Source: Piscinibacterium candidicorallinum (lineage in GTDB: Bacteria > Pseudomonadota > Gammaproteobacteria > Burkholderiales > Burkholderiaceae_C). From it: a stretch of 64,000 bases of DNA. Location of the stretch: assembly GCF_047549485.1 (NCBI RefSeq), contig NZ_CP180191.1:3100001-3164000 (forward strand), in the 5' to 3' direction. Positions 1-10,458 of this stretch are shown here, in pieces. Within the stretch, counting starts at the first letter, position 1, and each line of letters opens with the position of its first letter. Position numbers and translations under genes: made by a program. Under the pieces are notes generated by a model. That model was not told the DNA's origin, ran no database searches, and saw only the letters and a program-made list of their open reading frames with translations.

Positions 1-126
1 GCTCGCGGCGGTGTCCACAATGGCGATCACGGTGCAGCCAGCCAGTGCGACGGCGGCCACGCCGACGGCGAGCGCCCGCGCGATGGTGCGCAGAGGCAGC
101 TTGATGAACCAGAGCATGGCGTTCAT
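1..126 (-). CDS. Putative lipoprotein, N-terminal part (runs off the window start)
   Basis: Reading leftward from the ATG at 126-124, the first 42 residues are open to the window edge. They form a basic-hydrophobic signal peptide ending in a lipobox (Leu-Ala-Gly-Cys, Cys about residue 31), so a lipid-anchored envelope protein is likely. The mature part begins with a short hydrophobic stretch; its function cannot be judged because the rest lies outside the window. It starts only 13 bp beyond the stop of the alaS remnant, on the same strand as alaS, so it may be read from alaS-proximal transcription. The lipoprotein call is fairly secure; the family is unknown. Confidence 0.6.
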   Translation of the reverse strand, partial: MNAMLWFIKLPLRTIARALAVGVAAVALAGCTVIAIVDTAAS

Positions 127-139
127 GTGCGGACCCTGA

Positions 140-236
140 TCAGGCCTGCTTTTCCAGAAAAGTGCGCACACTCTCCAGCGCCTTGGGCAGCGCGGCAGCG
201 TCGGTTCCGCTGCGCCATCGCCATGAGGGCTGCGCA
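140..236 (-). pseudogene. Decayed duplicate of the alaS 3' end
   Basis: The minus strand here repeats the end of alaS. The last 22 codons before a TGA at 142-140 encode a tail matching the alaS C-terminus almost residue for residue (GTDAAALPKALESVR followed by a diverged Phe-Leu-Glu-Lys-Gln-Ala end instead of Ser-Phe-Val-Glu-Glu-Arg-Ala). Similarity continues at the nucleotide level to about 236, but a one-base length difference breaks the frame and there is no start. It lies about 60 bp downstream of the intact alaS stop. It is a non-functional remnant of a second, diverged alaS 3' end, left by recombination or by insertion or loss of DNA at the gene end. Confidence 0.75.
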
Positions 237-298
237 CGCGCCGCGTCGCGTGGGCGAAGCCCCAGCAGCGAAGCGTGATGCAAAGCCCGACATCTGAC

Positions 299-2911
<2,613 letters not shown>

Positions 2912-3010
2912 GGGCCGGATGCTCGGTCGCGCTGGGGCGGCAAAAGGCGGCCTTGCAGGCGCGCCTCGGGGTTGTGAAGAGGAATCGCCGATTTTAGGGG
3001 CCAGAAGACC

Positions 3011-3035
3011 GACGGCCCGCGCTGGGCGGGCCGTC
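3011..3035 (-). terminator. GC-rich hairpin, probable terminator of the 3249-3839 gene
   Basis: A perfect 10-bp stem (GACGGCCCGC / GCGGGCCGTC) with a 5-nt loop lies in the gap between alaS and the upstream leftward gene. There is only a weak T-rich tail on the minus strand (GGTCTTCTGG), so termination efficiency is uncertain. Confidence 0.45.
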
Positions 3036-3068
3036 GGTCACTTCGGGGAGGAGAGCCTGGTTCGGTTG

Positions 3069-3250
3069 GTGCCGGATGACTGCAGGCGCCCGGCGCGTGG
3101 ACTGCCGGGGTACCGGTCAGCCACAGCAGCCCGAGTGCGCGGACTGCCCGGCTGGGCCGGTCAGCCGCAGCAGACCGTATGCGCGGGCCGCCCGGCTGTG
3201 CCGGTCAGCCGCAGCAGCCCGAGTGCGCGGACCGCCCGGCTGCGCCGGTC
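3069..3250. repeat. 44-bp tandem repeat array at the stop codon of the neighbouring gene
   Basis: The motif CCGGTCAGCC recurs at 3113, 3157 and 3201 and its start again at 3245, exactly 44 bp apart. A more degenerate copy precedes it from about 3069. Copies 2-4 differ at only a few positions. The array starts at the stop codon of the leftward gene (TCA at 3249-3251 is part of the repeat unit), so each unit carries a copy of that gene end. Apart from the hairpin at 3011-3035, this array is what fills the 337-bp gap between alaS and the exported-protein gene. Confidence 0.8.
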
Positions 3251-3839
3251 AGCCGCGCGTGCGCTCGTTGTGCTTCTTGTTGTAGATCTTGCCGGACTGG
3301 TTGTCCTGGCGAGCGTTGATGCGGGCCTGCTCCGCAGCGCTCACATGGCCGTCGGCGCCGGCGCGCGCCTGTGCACGGTCAACACGGGCCTGGCCACGCT
3401 CCAGATTGGCCACTTCCTTGTTGGTCAGGGAACCGTTCTTCACGCCGTTGGCAATGCGCTGCTCCTGGTTGGCGTCGCGCTGCACGGTCTGCTGCATGCG
3501 TTGGCTGGCTGCGCTGTTGGGGTTGCCGGTCTGCGCATCGTGCTTCTGCTTGTAGATGTTGGCGCTGACCTTGTCCTGGGCGTTGTCGATCCGGGCGCGC
3601 TCGGCCGCGCTCAGCTTGCCATCCTTCAGGGCGTTGGCCTGCATGCGATCCACCTTGGCCTCCTGCCTTTCGAGGCGGGCAGCTTCCTGGGTGTTGAGCT
3701 GACCGGACTTCAGGCCGTTTTCGATGCGCTGCTGCTGATTGGCATCGCGCTGGGTCATGGTGGCGGTGTTCGTCTGCGCCATTGCACCGGCACTCAAGGA
3801 GGCGGTGATCATCAAGGCGAGGAGCTTGGGGGTGGACAT
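3249..3839 (-). CDS. Exported protein with two internal repeats, function unknown
   Basis: A 196-residue protein with a clear Sec signal peptide (MSTPKLLALMITASLSAGAMA-Q). The mature part is charged, helix-rich and made of two similar units of about 75-80 residues. Each runs NQxQRIxNGxKxGxLxxxEaaxLERxxAxVDRxQAxAxxDGxxSAAExARIxxxQDxxSxxIYxxKH. The DG...SAAE segment recalls an EF-hand-like loop, but I cannot assign metal binding. The start at 3839 is preferred because GGAGA lies 6 nt upstream; the in-frame ATG at 3851 has no such site. Such periplasmic repeat proteins occur in Burkholderiales without known function. A 44-bp repeat array begins at its stop codon. Confidence 0.75.
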   Translation of the reverse strand: MSTPKLLALMITASLSAGAMAQTNTATMTQRDANQQQRIENGLKSGQLNTQEAARLERQEAKVDRMQANALKDGKLSAAERARIDNAQDKVSANIYKQKHDAQTGNPNSAASQRMQQTVQRDANQEQRIANGVKNGSLTNKEVANLERGQARVDRAQARAGADGHVSAAEQARINARQDNQSGKIYNKKHNERTRG

Positions 3840-3997
3840 TCGGTTCTCCATTTCGACTGGGGTTGAATCGCTCAGATTCATGGTCTTGGCGCGCACAACC
3901 CAACAACGCCTCGCCCCTGGCCGCCGGCCGACCGGCACGTGTAACGGCGCGTAATCCAGCGTCCGCCCGAGAGATAGCCACAAGCCGCTTTGCAGAT

Positions 3998-4756
3998 CTA
4001 GCGAAAGCGCGGCCCGATCAGGTCCAGCCGATCGGTGCAGATGGCGTCCACCCCCCAGGCCATGAGCTCGCGTGCGCGACGCGGGTCGTTCACGGTGTAG
4101 GCCAGCAATCCATAGCCGGCCTGCTTGACGGCTGCACAGCGCGCCTCGTCCAGATGGTCATGCCGCACATGCGCCGCCACGCAACCAGCCGCGGCGAGCT
4201 GCTCGGCCCAGTCCGCAGGCAGCTCACGCCAGAGCTGCGCGCGCGGTAGATGCGGCGCCACACCGGCCGCGGCGGCCAGGGCGGCCGCACTGAAGGAGCT
4301 GAGCAGCGGCACCGCCATGCCGGCAGCGTCGGCATCCTCGCGGAAGTAGCTCGCGCACAGGCGCGCAGCCACCTCGGCCGTGCGTGCATCGCGCCCGGGC
4401 GCCGGCTTGATCTCGACGTTCATGTGCATGTTGCGCGCGCTGCAGTAGGACAGCGCGTGGTCGAGGTGCGGCACGCGCGCGCCGGCATAGCGCGGATCCT
4501 TGAACCATGCGCCGGCATTCTTGCGCTGCAGGTCGGCCCAGCGGGTGTCGTTCATCTGTCCTGCGCCGAAGACAGTGCGCCCGAACTCGGCGTCGTGCAT
4601 CAGCACGGGCTCGTCATCCGCAGTGAGCATGACGTCGAACTCCACGCCCTGAAAGCCCATCTGATGTGCGACCTGCAGGGCCTGCACCGTGTTCTCCGGA
4701 GCAAGCGTGCCGCCACCGCGGTGGGCATAGATGCGGGTGAAGTAGCTGTAGCTCAT
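3998..4756 (-). CDS. ugpQ: Glycerophosphodiester phosphodiesterase
   Basis: 252 residues with the hallmarks of the GDPD family: the N-terminal AHRGGGTLAPENT motif (catalytic His, Arg and Glu), then GVEFDVMLTADDEPVLMHD (metal-binding Glu and Asp, second catalytic His), VEIKP, and the C-terminal VNDP...GVDAICTDRLD. It hydrolyses glycerophosphodiesters to sn-glycerol-3-phosphate and an alcohol. There is no signal peptide, so the cytoplasmic UgpQ type is more likely than the periplasmic GlpQ type. The ATG at 4756 places the HRG motif near residue 13, as is usual. It is divergent from the acylphosphatase gene, with 89 bp between the two starts. Confidence 0.9.
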   Translation of the reverse strand: MSYSYFTRIYAHRGGGTLAPENTVQALQVAHQMGFQGVEFDVMLTADDEPVLMHDAEFGRTVFGAGQMNDTRWADLQRKNAGAWFKDPRYAGARVPHLDHALSYCSARNMHMNVEIKPAPGRDARTAEVAARLCASYFREDADAAGMAVPLLSSFSAAALAAAAGVAPHLPRAQLWRELPADWAEQLAAAGCVAAHVRHDHLDEARCAAVKQAGYGLLAYTVNDPRRARELMAWGVDAICTDRLDLIGPRFR

Positions 4757-4845
4757 GGCTCGACGACGGGGTGACAAGGCGCACGCAACGCCGGGGCGGG
4801 AAACTTCGCACGGCTGCGCGCAGCGATCAATCGCATACTTGCAGC

Positions 4846-5136
4846 ATGCCGGAACTTCACGTGATCGTCTCGGGCCGTGTGCAGGGCGTCGGATTCCGCG
4901 ATGCGACCCTCGACATGGGCCAACAGCTCGGCCTGGCGGGCTGGGTACGCAATCGGCGCGACGGTACGGTACAGGTCTATGCGCGCGGTGAGCCGCCGAT
5001 GCTCGGCGCACTGCGGGCCTGGCTGGCGGGTGGGCCACCGCTGGCCCGCGTGGACGGGGTGCTGGATCTGCCGGCCACAGGCAACGAGCGGAGCATTTCG
5101 CCCTCGCACAGCTTTGTGCGACTGCCGACGGCATGA
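4846..5136 (+). CDS. Acylphosphatase
   Basis: A 96-residue protein matching the small acylphosphatase family (about 90 residues). The N-terminal VSGRVQGVGFRD contains the phosphate-binding loop with the catalytic Arg. GWVRNRRDGTVQVYARG contains the catalytic Asn and the GxVxN.xDGxV signature. It hydrolyses the carboxyl-phosphate bond of acylphosphates such as carbamoyl phosphate in the cytosol. The ATG at 4846 fits the family start; upstream in-frame codons look like leader sequence. No strong ribosome-binding site is seen. It is the only rightward gene between the leftward genes on either side. Confidence 0.93.
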   Translation: MPELHVIVSGRVQGVGFRDATLDMGQQLGLAGWVRNRRDGTVQVYARGEPPMLGALRAWLAGGPPLARVDGVLDLPATGNERSISPSHSFVRLPTA

Positions 5137-5272
5137 TGGAATTCGTCCGATTTCAGTCTATTTTAGGATTCACAAATCGCCGATTCCGCTTGTCTTGTGC
5201 GCGACACCGTCATTTGTAGAGCTTGATCCACTACGTCCGAAAACGACACATCAATCGAATCAAGCGCGATAC

Positions 5273-5503
5273 TCAGTCCTGCACGGTGCGCGCATTGACC
5301 CACTTACGGATCGGCGGTGCAAGCACCAGCACGCAGGCAAAGGCGGGCATCCAGGCCAGCAGGAAGGCATGGGCCCAGCGGCCGACGAAGTCGCCGGCCA
5401 GTCCGGTGTTGATGGCGGTGACCACAGCAGTCATGATGAAAGCCATGAGGCTGCTCATCAGGAACGAGAACACCAGGTGGGCGTAACGGGCGCGAATCTT
5501 CAT
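5273..5503 (-). CDS. DUF2798 family small membrane protein
   Basis: 76 residues with two transmembrane helices (about 8-30 and 42-62). The linker carries the DUF2798 pattern (VVTAINTGLAGDFVGRWAHAFLLAW). Function unknown. It is the last gene of a leftward run: its start lies 9 bp after the stop of the GNAT acetyltransferase gene, so co-transcription with that gene is likely. The length is normal for the family. Confidence 0.8.
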   Translation of the reverse strand: MKIRARYAHLVFSFLMSSLMAFIMTAVVTAINTGLAGDFVGRWAHAFLLAWMPAFACVLVLAPPIRKWVNARTVQD

Positions 5504-5512
5504 GGTGCCTTC

Positions 5513-5977
5513 TCAGTCGGCGCGGTTCGCCGCCAGGCGCTGATACACCTGTGGGTCGTGCCGTTCCATCATCCGTTCCGGCCGCGCCAGCGGCGTGAAG
5601 CCGTAGCCGGCATAGAGTGCATGGGCGTCGCGCGTGGCCAGCATGAAGCGGCGCAGGTCCTGCAGCCCCGGCTGCGCAAACAGCGCCGAGAGCATGGCGC
5701 GAGACAGCCCGCGCCCGCGGTGCTCGGGCAGCACATAGACATCGGCCAGGTAGGCAAAGGTCGCCTGGTCAGTGATGGCGCGCGCGAAGGCCACCTGCTC
5801 GCCGTCGGCGGTCACCACGCCCATGCACAGCGAATGCCGGACGGCGCGCTCCACCACCTCAAGCGGAATGCCCTCGGACCAGTACGTACGGGTCAGGAAG
5901 GCGTGCACGGCGGGCACGTCCATCTGCTCTGCGCCCACACGAAGCGCATAGCCCCCAGGAAGCGTGGCCGTGCTCAT
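5513..5977 (-). CDS. GNAT family N-acetyltransferase
   Basis: 154 residues with a GNAT fold. The acetyl-CoA-binding motif A is VYVLPEHRGRGLSRAMLSALF (R-G-R-G loop), followed by ATRDAHALYAGYGFTPLARPERMME typical of small-molecule or protein acetyltransferases. Substrate unknown. The start at 5977 overlaps the stop of the M61 peptidase gene in an ATGA arrangement (TGA at 5976-5974), which favours this ATG over the one at 5989 and indicates translational coupling. Confidence 0.85.
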   Translation of the reverse strand: MSTATLPGGYALRVGAEQMDVPAVHAFLTRTYWSEGIPLEVVERAVRHSLCMGVVTADGEQVAFARAITDQATFAYLADVYVLPEHRGRGLSRAMLSALFAQPGLQDLRRFMLATRDAHALYAGYGFTPLARPERMMERHDPQVYQRLAANRAD

Positions 5978-7782
5978 GCCGCCAGCCATTGGCGGCGCAG
6001 CTTGCGCTTGTCGGCCGCCGCCTTGTCCGAGGCGATCAGCTTCACGCTCGTGGCGGGCGGCGCGGCCAGCTTCACGCGCGCCTCGATCAGTTCATCGCGC
6101 CGGAAGGCGTGCACGGTCACGGCATCACCGGCGCGGTAGCGGGCAAGCAGCCCATCCAGGTTGCCAGGGGTCACGCGCAGGCCATCGATGGCGACGATCA
6201 CATCGTTCGCAGACAAGCCCGCCACGTGCGCCGGCTCGCCGCTAAAGGCGTTGGCGATCACGCAGTCACTGCCCTGCGCCTTGGTGCGCACACCCAGGCT
6301 GGGCGTACTGCCCTCGGCGCGCTGGCTGTAGCTGATGCCCAGTGCGGCAAACAGCGGCTCCAGCGGCAGGTCCTGCGTGGTCTCGGTGGCGAGCGTGAGT
6401 TCGCGAGAAAGATCCAGGCCAGTGGCCTGCTTCATCAGCCCCGCAATCTCTTCGGGCGCCACGCCCTGCGGCTTGCCCTGATAGAAGTCGCGGCCAAAGC
6501 GCACCCAGAGCAGGCGCATGAAGTCGTCCAGGCTCCTGCGTCCGCGCGTCTGCGTGCGGATCGTCAGGTCCAGGTAAAGCGCCACCAGCGAGCCCTTGGT
6601 GTAGTAGCTAACGATGGCGTTGGGGCTGTTCTCATCCTGGCGGTAGTACTTGGTCCAGGCGTCGAAGCTGCTTTGCGCCACGCTCTGCTTCAGGCGGCCC
6701 GGGCCGCGCAGCACGCCGCTCACCGTCTTGGCCAGGGCCTTGAGGTACTGATCCTCGGTCATGAGCCCGGTGCGCGCCAGGATCAGGTCGTCGTAGTAGC
6801 TCGTGAAGCCCTCGAACAGCCAGAGCAGCGGGGTGTGAGTCTCGCGGCTCAGGTCGTAGGGGGCGAACACCGCCGGCTTGATGCGCTTGACGTTCCAGGT
6901 ATGGAAATACTCGTGGCTCACCAGCCCGAGGAAGTTGCGGTAGCCCTCGCTGCTCTCGGCACTGCCGATCTGCGGCAGATCATTGCGGTTGCAGACGAGC
7001 GCTGTGGAGGCGCGGTGCTCCAGGCCGCCGTAGCCATCGCCCACCGCCATGGTCATGAAGACATAGCGGTCGCTGCTGTCCAGAAAGGGGGCCAGCGCCG
7101 TCTTCGGCTCGAAGAGCTTGATCTGCGCCTCGCAGATCTTCTTGAAGTCGGCCTCCAGCCGCGCCATGTCGAGGTTCGACACGCGGCCGGTGATGGCAAT
7201 GTCGTGCCGTGCGCCGCAGGCCTCGAAGCCTCCGGCAGCAAACGTGCCCATCTCCACCGGATGATCGACCAGCGCGTCATAGTCCGGCGCCACATACAGG
7301 CCGAAGGCTTGCAGCTTGGTGCCGCTCTTTCCACCACCTGCGCGCGGCAGGCTGGTGGCGACCTTCCAGTTCCGCACGCCCTTCGGTGCACGAATATCCA
7401 CTTCATGCGGAAAATGCTCGGCGCCATGCACACGCAGGAATACGCTGGTGCCGTTGAAGAAGCCGTGGTGCTGATCGAGATGTGCAGTGCGCACCGAGAG
7501 GTCCCATGCATAGACCTGCATCGTGACCGTGAGCGGTCCCTTGCAGGGCGCGGCGCGCCAGGTGTCCTTGTCGAGCTTGGTGAGCGCCACGGGCTTGCGG
7601 CCGTTCGCAGCCGAGATGCTGACGATGTTCTTGGCGAACTCGCGGATCATGTAGCTGCCGGCGATCCAGGCCGGCAGGCTCAGCACCTGGCCGTCTGCGG
7701 CGGGCTGGGCGATGCTGAGGATAATCTCGAAAAGATGGGCCGCCGGGTCAGCGGGGATGATGCTGTAGGAAATCTTCTGCAC
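5974..7782 (-). CDS. M61 family glycyl-type aminopeptidase with PDZ domain
   Basis: About 602 residues. The N-terminal beta-rich domain (HLFEIILSIAQP...LPAWIAGSYMIREFAKN) and the gluzincin catalytic core with SHEYFHTWNVKRIKP (HExxH near residue 295) and the downstream LWLFEGFTSYYDDL (third zinc ligand Glu) identify the M61 peptidase family. A PDZ domain follows near residues 500-580 (GVRTKAQGSDCVIANAFSGEPAHVAGLSANDVIVAIDG; the first 20 residues are not needed for the call). It removes N-terminal residues, classically glycine. No signal peptide is evident. The GTG at 7782 is taken as the start because homology begins at VQKISYSI and no ATG fits. This start overlaps the upstream nucleotidyltransferase gene by 35 bp. 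The start is less certain than the identity. Confidence 0.88.
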   Translation of the reverse strand: MQKISYSIIPADPAAHLFEIILSIAQPAADGQVLSLPAWIAGSYMIREFAKNIVSISAANGRKPVALTKLDKDTWRAAPCKGPLTVTMQVYAWDLSVRTAHLDQHHGFFNGTSVFLRVHGAEHFPHEVDIRAPKGVRNWKVATSLPRAGGGKSGTKLQAFGLYVAPDYDALVDHPVEMGTFAAGGFEACGARHDIAITGRVSNLDMARLEADFKKICEAQIKLFEPKTALAPFLDSSDRYVFMTMAVGDGYGGLEHRASTALVCNRNDLPQIGSAESSEGYRNFLGLVSHEYFHTWNVKRIKPAVFAPYDLSRETHTPLLWLFEGFTSYYDDLILARTGLMTEDQYLKALAKTVSGVLRGPGRLKQSVAQSSFDAWTKYYRQDENSPNAIVSYYTKGSLVALYLDLTIRTQTRGRRSLDDFMRLLWVRFGRDFYQGKPQGVAPEEIAGLMKQATGLDLSRELTLATETTQDLPLEPLFAALGISYSQRAEGSTPSLGVRTKAQGSDCVIANAFSGEPAHVAGLSANDVIVAIDGLRVTPGNLDGLLARYRAGDAVTVHAFRRDELIEARVKLAAPPATSVKLIASDKAAADKRKLRRQWLAA

Positions 7783-8356
7783 GGTCGCGGTCCGCGGGGG
7801 TGTCGATGTCGAGCAGGATACCGGCGTCATCGCACTCCATGGTCCGGAGCAGATGGCTGTCCAGCACGCTGCGTGCACCTGCGTCGCCGCGCAGCGCCAG
7901 CAGCGAGGCCTGACACTGCACACTGAAGGCCACTGGATGCCCGCGCAGCCCGCCATGCGTGGGCGCCACGCAGTCTGCCTTGCCGATGCGCAGCTGCCGC
8001 GCCACCTCGCGGATGGTGGCCGGTGCCACGCAGGGCATGTCCGCCGGCAGCACCAGCCAGCCCGCAGGCGACTGCCAGGTGGCCACCGCCTGGGAAATCA
8101 CATCCCCCATGCCGCCGCTGCAGATGTGGTGCGGAATGTCCTCGCGCCGCGCGATCTCCATGATCGAGGCCGGCGTATGGCTGCTGACGCACAGGCCGAT
8201 CGGCAAGCCAGCGGCCTGCACATGCTTGAGTGTGAGCGTGAACACGCTGGAATCCGCAAGATCGGCCGTGAGCTTGTGGGTATCCGGCTGCTCCTCGCGC
8301 CAGCGGGTGGCCTGGCCGGCAGCCAGCAGCAGGACGATGGGGCTCAGGGTCAGCAT
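7748..8356 (-). CDS. MobA/MocA-like NTP transferase
   Basis: 202 residues of the NTP_transf_3 (MobA-like) family. The nucleotide-binding LLLAAGQATRWRE is a variant of LAAGxSxRxG, and DMPCVAPATIREV (metal-binding Asp) and GHPVAF follow. Relatives transfer CMP or GMP to molybdopterin or similar cofactors (MocA, MobA). It is encoded 3 bp after the sensor kinase and overlaps the M61 peptidase gene. This position gives no metabolic clue, although an xanthine-dehydrogenase-type enzyme needing such a cofactor (iorAB) is encoded elsewhere in the window. The exact substrate is uncertain. Confidence 0.8.
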   Translation of the reverse strand: MLTLSPIVLLLAAGQATRWREEQPDTHKLTADLADSSVFTLTLKHVQAAGLPIGLCVSSHTPASIMEIARREDIPHHICSGGMGDVISQAVATWQSPAGWLVLPADMPCVAPATIREVARQLRIGKADCVAPTHGGLRGHPVAFSVQCQASLLALRGDAGARSVLDSHLLRTMECDDAGILLDIDTPADRDRAEDFLQHHPR

Positions 8357-8359
8357 GGT

Positions 8360-9685
8360 TCAGCTCTTCATGTCTTGATGCGGTGTTTTCGGCAGTTCCA
8401 GCGGCAAGCTGAGCTCCACCACAAAGCCGCGGTTGGCCACGGGTAGCTCCACCCGGCCGCCGTGGGCCTTGGCCACCAGATCGGCCAGAGCCAGACCGAG
8501 GCCGATGTCCGTGGCTGGCGTACCGCCCGCAAGCGCAAGGCGCAGGTCCTGCCAGCGCAGGGCGTCCACGCCGGGGCCGTTGTCGGAGAGGCGCACCAGC
8601 TGCTCGCTCGGTGTCTCCACATGCAGCTCCGTCGCCCCGTGGCGCACCGCGTTGTCCAGCAGATTGATCAGGGCGGCAGCCAACAGGTCCGGGTCTGCAT
8701 TCACGAGCAACGCGCCTTCGGCCACGCGCACGCTCAGCCCATCCACCGGGATGCGGCGCATCAACTCCTTGAGATTGACGCTCTGACGCTTCAAGCCCAC
8801 GCCGCTGCGGAACAGGGTGAGGATGGCCGTGACCACATGCGACAGACGCCCCGCAGCCTGGCGCACCTGCTGCAGACGCTCTGTGAGGTCCGGCGGGCTG
8901 GTCTTGAGCGCTACGGCGAGCTGCGCATCCATGCCGGCCAGCGGTGTGCGCAGCGCATGGGCTGCGTGTGCGGCGAACGCGCGCTCCTGCGCGACGCGGC
9001 GCGCAAGGCGCGCGGTCAGTTCGTCCACGGCGTCGTGCACGGGCTGAAGCTCCTCGCGCTCGGCCGCGCCCAGCGTGGCCTTGGCATCGAGCGGATCGTG
9101 CTGCGCCAGGCGCGCCGACAGGCGCTGCAGGGGTTGCAGCTCGCGGCGCACCACAATCCGCAGCCATACCAGCGCCAGCAGCACCATGGCCACTGCGGCC
9201 AGACCGGTGTTCAGCGCGATCTCGGTCTGCGCTTCAGTGCGTTCGGCATGCGTCTGAGCGACATAGAGCACACGACCCTCATGCCCAAGCGGACTCGCGT
9301 AGACGCGCCATTGGCCTGCGGCATCAAAGAAGCCTGCCGTTGACGTGGCGCGGTAGGCCTCGTGCGGTGCGGCGCTGGAGTGCGCGAGTACCTTCGCAGG
9401 CCCGGCACCGGCGTACTCGACCACCTGCCAGGCAAAGCGCCCGCTTTCGTCGATGCCATCCGTGGCCTTGTCCAGACGCATCTGGAGCGTGGGGTCAGTG
9501 AGCGTGCGTTCATCGGCCAGCAGCACGGCGAGTACGCGGCTGGATGACTGCAGCGAGTCGTCCAGCAGCTCATGGACCTCGCCCTGAACCGCCAGCCAGA
9601 CGGCCAGGCCCACCGTCACACTGACCAGCAGCGCATGCAGGCCCAGCATGCGGCTGAAGGCACTGCGGATCGAGAGAGTCTTCAT
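8360..9685 (-). CDS. Sensor histidine kinase, PmrB/QseC-like
   Basis: 441 residues: a TM helix near residues 12-32, a periplasmic domain to about 165, a second TM helix near 168-188, HAMP-like linker, HisKA with phosphoacceptor His in HAAHALRTPLAGM, then HATPase with N box LLDNAVRHG and G boxes DNGPGVD and GLGLALADLVAKAHGG. The start ATG at 9685 overlaps the response-regulator stop (ATGA), so the two are translationally coupled. Divergent eptA and the PmrA-type box suggest a PmrB-like role sensing envelope stress. The ligand is unknown. Confidence 0.88.
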   Translation of the reverse strand: MKTLSIRSAFSRMLGLHALLVSVTVGLAVWLAVQGEVHELLDDSLQSSSRVLAVLLADERTLTDPTLQMRLDKATDGIDESGRFAWQVVEYAGAGPAKVLAHSSAAPHEAYRATSTAGFFDAAGQWRVYASPLGHEGRVLYVAQTHAERTEAQTEIALNTGLAAVAMVLLALVWLRIVVRRELQPLQRLSARLAQHDPLDAKATLGAAEREELQPVHDAVDELTARLARRVAQERAFAAHAAHALRTPLAGMDAQLAVALKTSPPDLTERLQQVRQAAGRLSHVVTAILTLFRSGVGLKRQSVNLKELMRRIPVDGLSVRVAEGALLVNADPDLLAAALINLLDNAVRHGATELHVETPSEQLVRLSDNGPGVDALRWQDLRLALAGGTPATDIGLGLALADLVAKAHGGRVELPVANRGFVVELSLPLELPKTPHQDMKS

Positions 9686-10347
9686 GCGCCGCCGTCCTGC
9701 ATCAGCCGGTAGCCGAGGCCGCGCACGGTCTGCACCAGATCCCGGCCCAGCTTGCGACGCAGGCTGGACACATGCACCTCCAGCGCATTGCTGGCCACTT
9801 CGCCCGCACCACCCAGCGCCAGCTGCTCCAGTTCGTCCTTGGACACAATGCGTCCCGGCCGCAGGGCCAGCGCCTCGAGCACGGCCCACTCGCGCGCGGT
9901 GAGTTCCACGAGTTGCTCGCTTACCCGCACGCTGCGCGCGCCGAGGTCAATCAGCACATCGCCGCAGCGCAGCCCCGCATCGGCCACGCCGGCCCGCCGG
10001 CGCATCACGGCGCGCATCCGCGCACTGAGTTCCTCCGGCGCGAAGGGCTTCACGAGGTAGTCGTCCGCGCCTGCGTCCAGGCCCGTTATTCGATCAGCGA
10101 GCAGATCGCGAGCGGTCAGCATCAGGGCCGCGGTGCGGTCGCCCTTGCTGCGTCGGCGCACCAGCCAGTCCAGTCCGGATCCGTCTGGCAGCGACCAGTC
10201 CACCAGATATGCGTCAAAGGCTTCGACCAAGGGCGCATTGGATTCAGAGAGCCGCTGCGCCCAGGTCACTGCATGCCCCTCGGCGCGTAGGAAGTCACGC
10301 AGGCCGGAGCCCAGGACGGGGTCGTCTTCGATAAGCAGCAACCGCAT
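9682..10347 (-). CDS. OmpR-family response regulator, PmrA/QseB-like
   Basis: 221 residues: receiver domain with acidic pair Asp8-Asp9, phosphoacceptor Asp50 (VDWSLPDGSG), switch Thr in MLTARD and Lys in YLVKPF. A winged-helix DNA-binding domain follows, ending LEVHVSSLRRKLG...VRGLGYRLM. It is first gene of the leftward run and divergent from eptA. By family, the phosphorylated form binds tandem direct repeats spaced 11 bp; exactly such a repeat lies at 10420-10441. A reasonable inference is that it activates eptA and possibly itself. The precise subfamily (PmrA against QseB) cannot be settled by eye. Confidence 0.9.
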   Translation of the reverse strand: MRLLLIEDDPVLGSGLRDFLRAEGHAVTWAQRLSESNAPLVEAFDAYLVDWSLPDGSGLDWLVRRRSKGDRTAALMLTARDLLADRITGLDAGADDYLVKPFAPEELSARMRAVMRRRAGVADAGLRCGDVLIDLGARSVRVSEQLVELTAREWAVLEALALRPGRIVSKDELEQLALGGAGEVASNALEVHVSSLRRKLGRDLVQTVRGLGYRLMQDGGA

Positions 10348-10419
10348 GAAGAGCTAGGTGTTCCCTGATGAGCGCCCGCCGTCTGGGGGGCTTGCGCAAA
10401 GCTGAATGTTCGCCGCCCG

Positions 10420-10441
10420 CTTCAGCTTCGCTTCAGCTTGG
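10420..10441 (+). promoter_or_regulatory. PmrA/QseB-type direct-repeat operator upstream of eptA
   Basis: Two copies of CTTCAG(C) start at 10420 and 10431, an 11-bp period, written CTTCAG-N5-CTTCAG. This is the spacing and CTT-rich character of PmrA boxes (CTTAA-N5-6-CTTAA type). It lies 18 bp before the eptA start and about 70 bp before the divergent regulator gene. A reversed half-site (GCTGAAT) is present at 10401-10407. A plausible -10 region after the second half-site would put the transcript start almost at the ATG, giving a very short leader. Binding is inferred. Confidence 0.6.
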
Positions 10442-10458
10442 CTGGGCATGCTGGGTTC

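Noticed and set aside
3069..3250. Possible CRISPR-like array
   Set aside because: The 44-bp units are contiguous, with no unique spacers between the repeats and no cas genes.
5989..7926. A 645-codon rightward frame opposite the M61 peptidase gene
   Set aside because: Antisense shadow with His/Ala/Arg-rich composition; the leftward M61 gene has clear catalytic motifs and operon overlaps.
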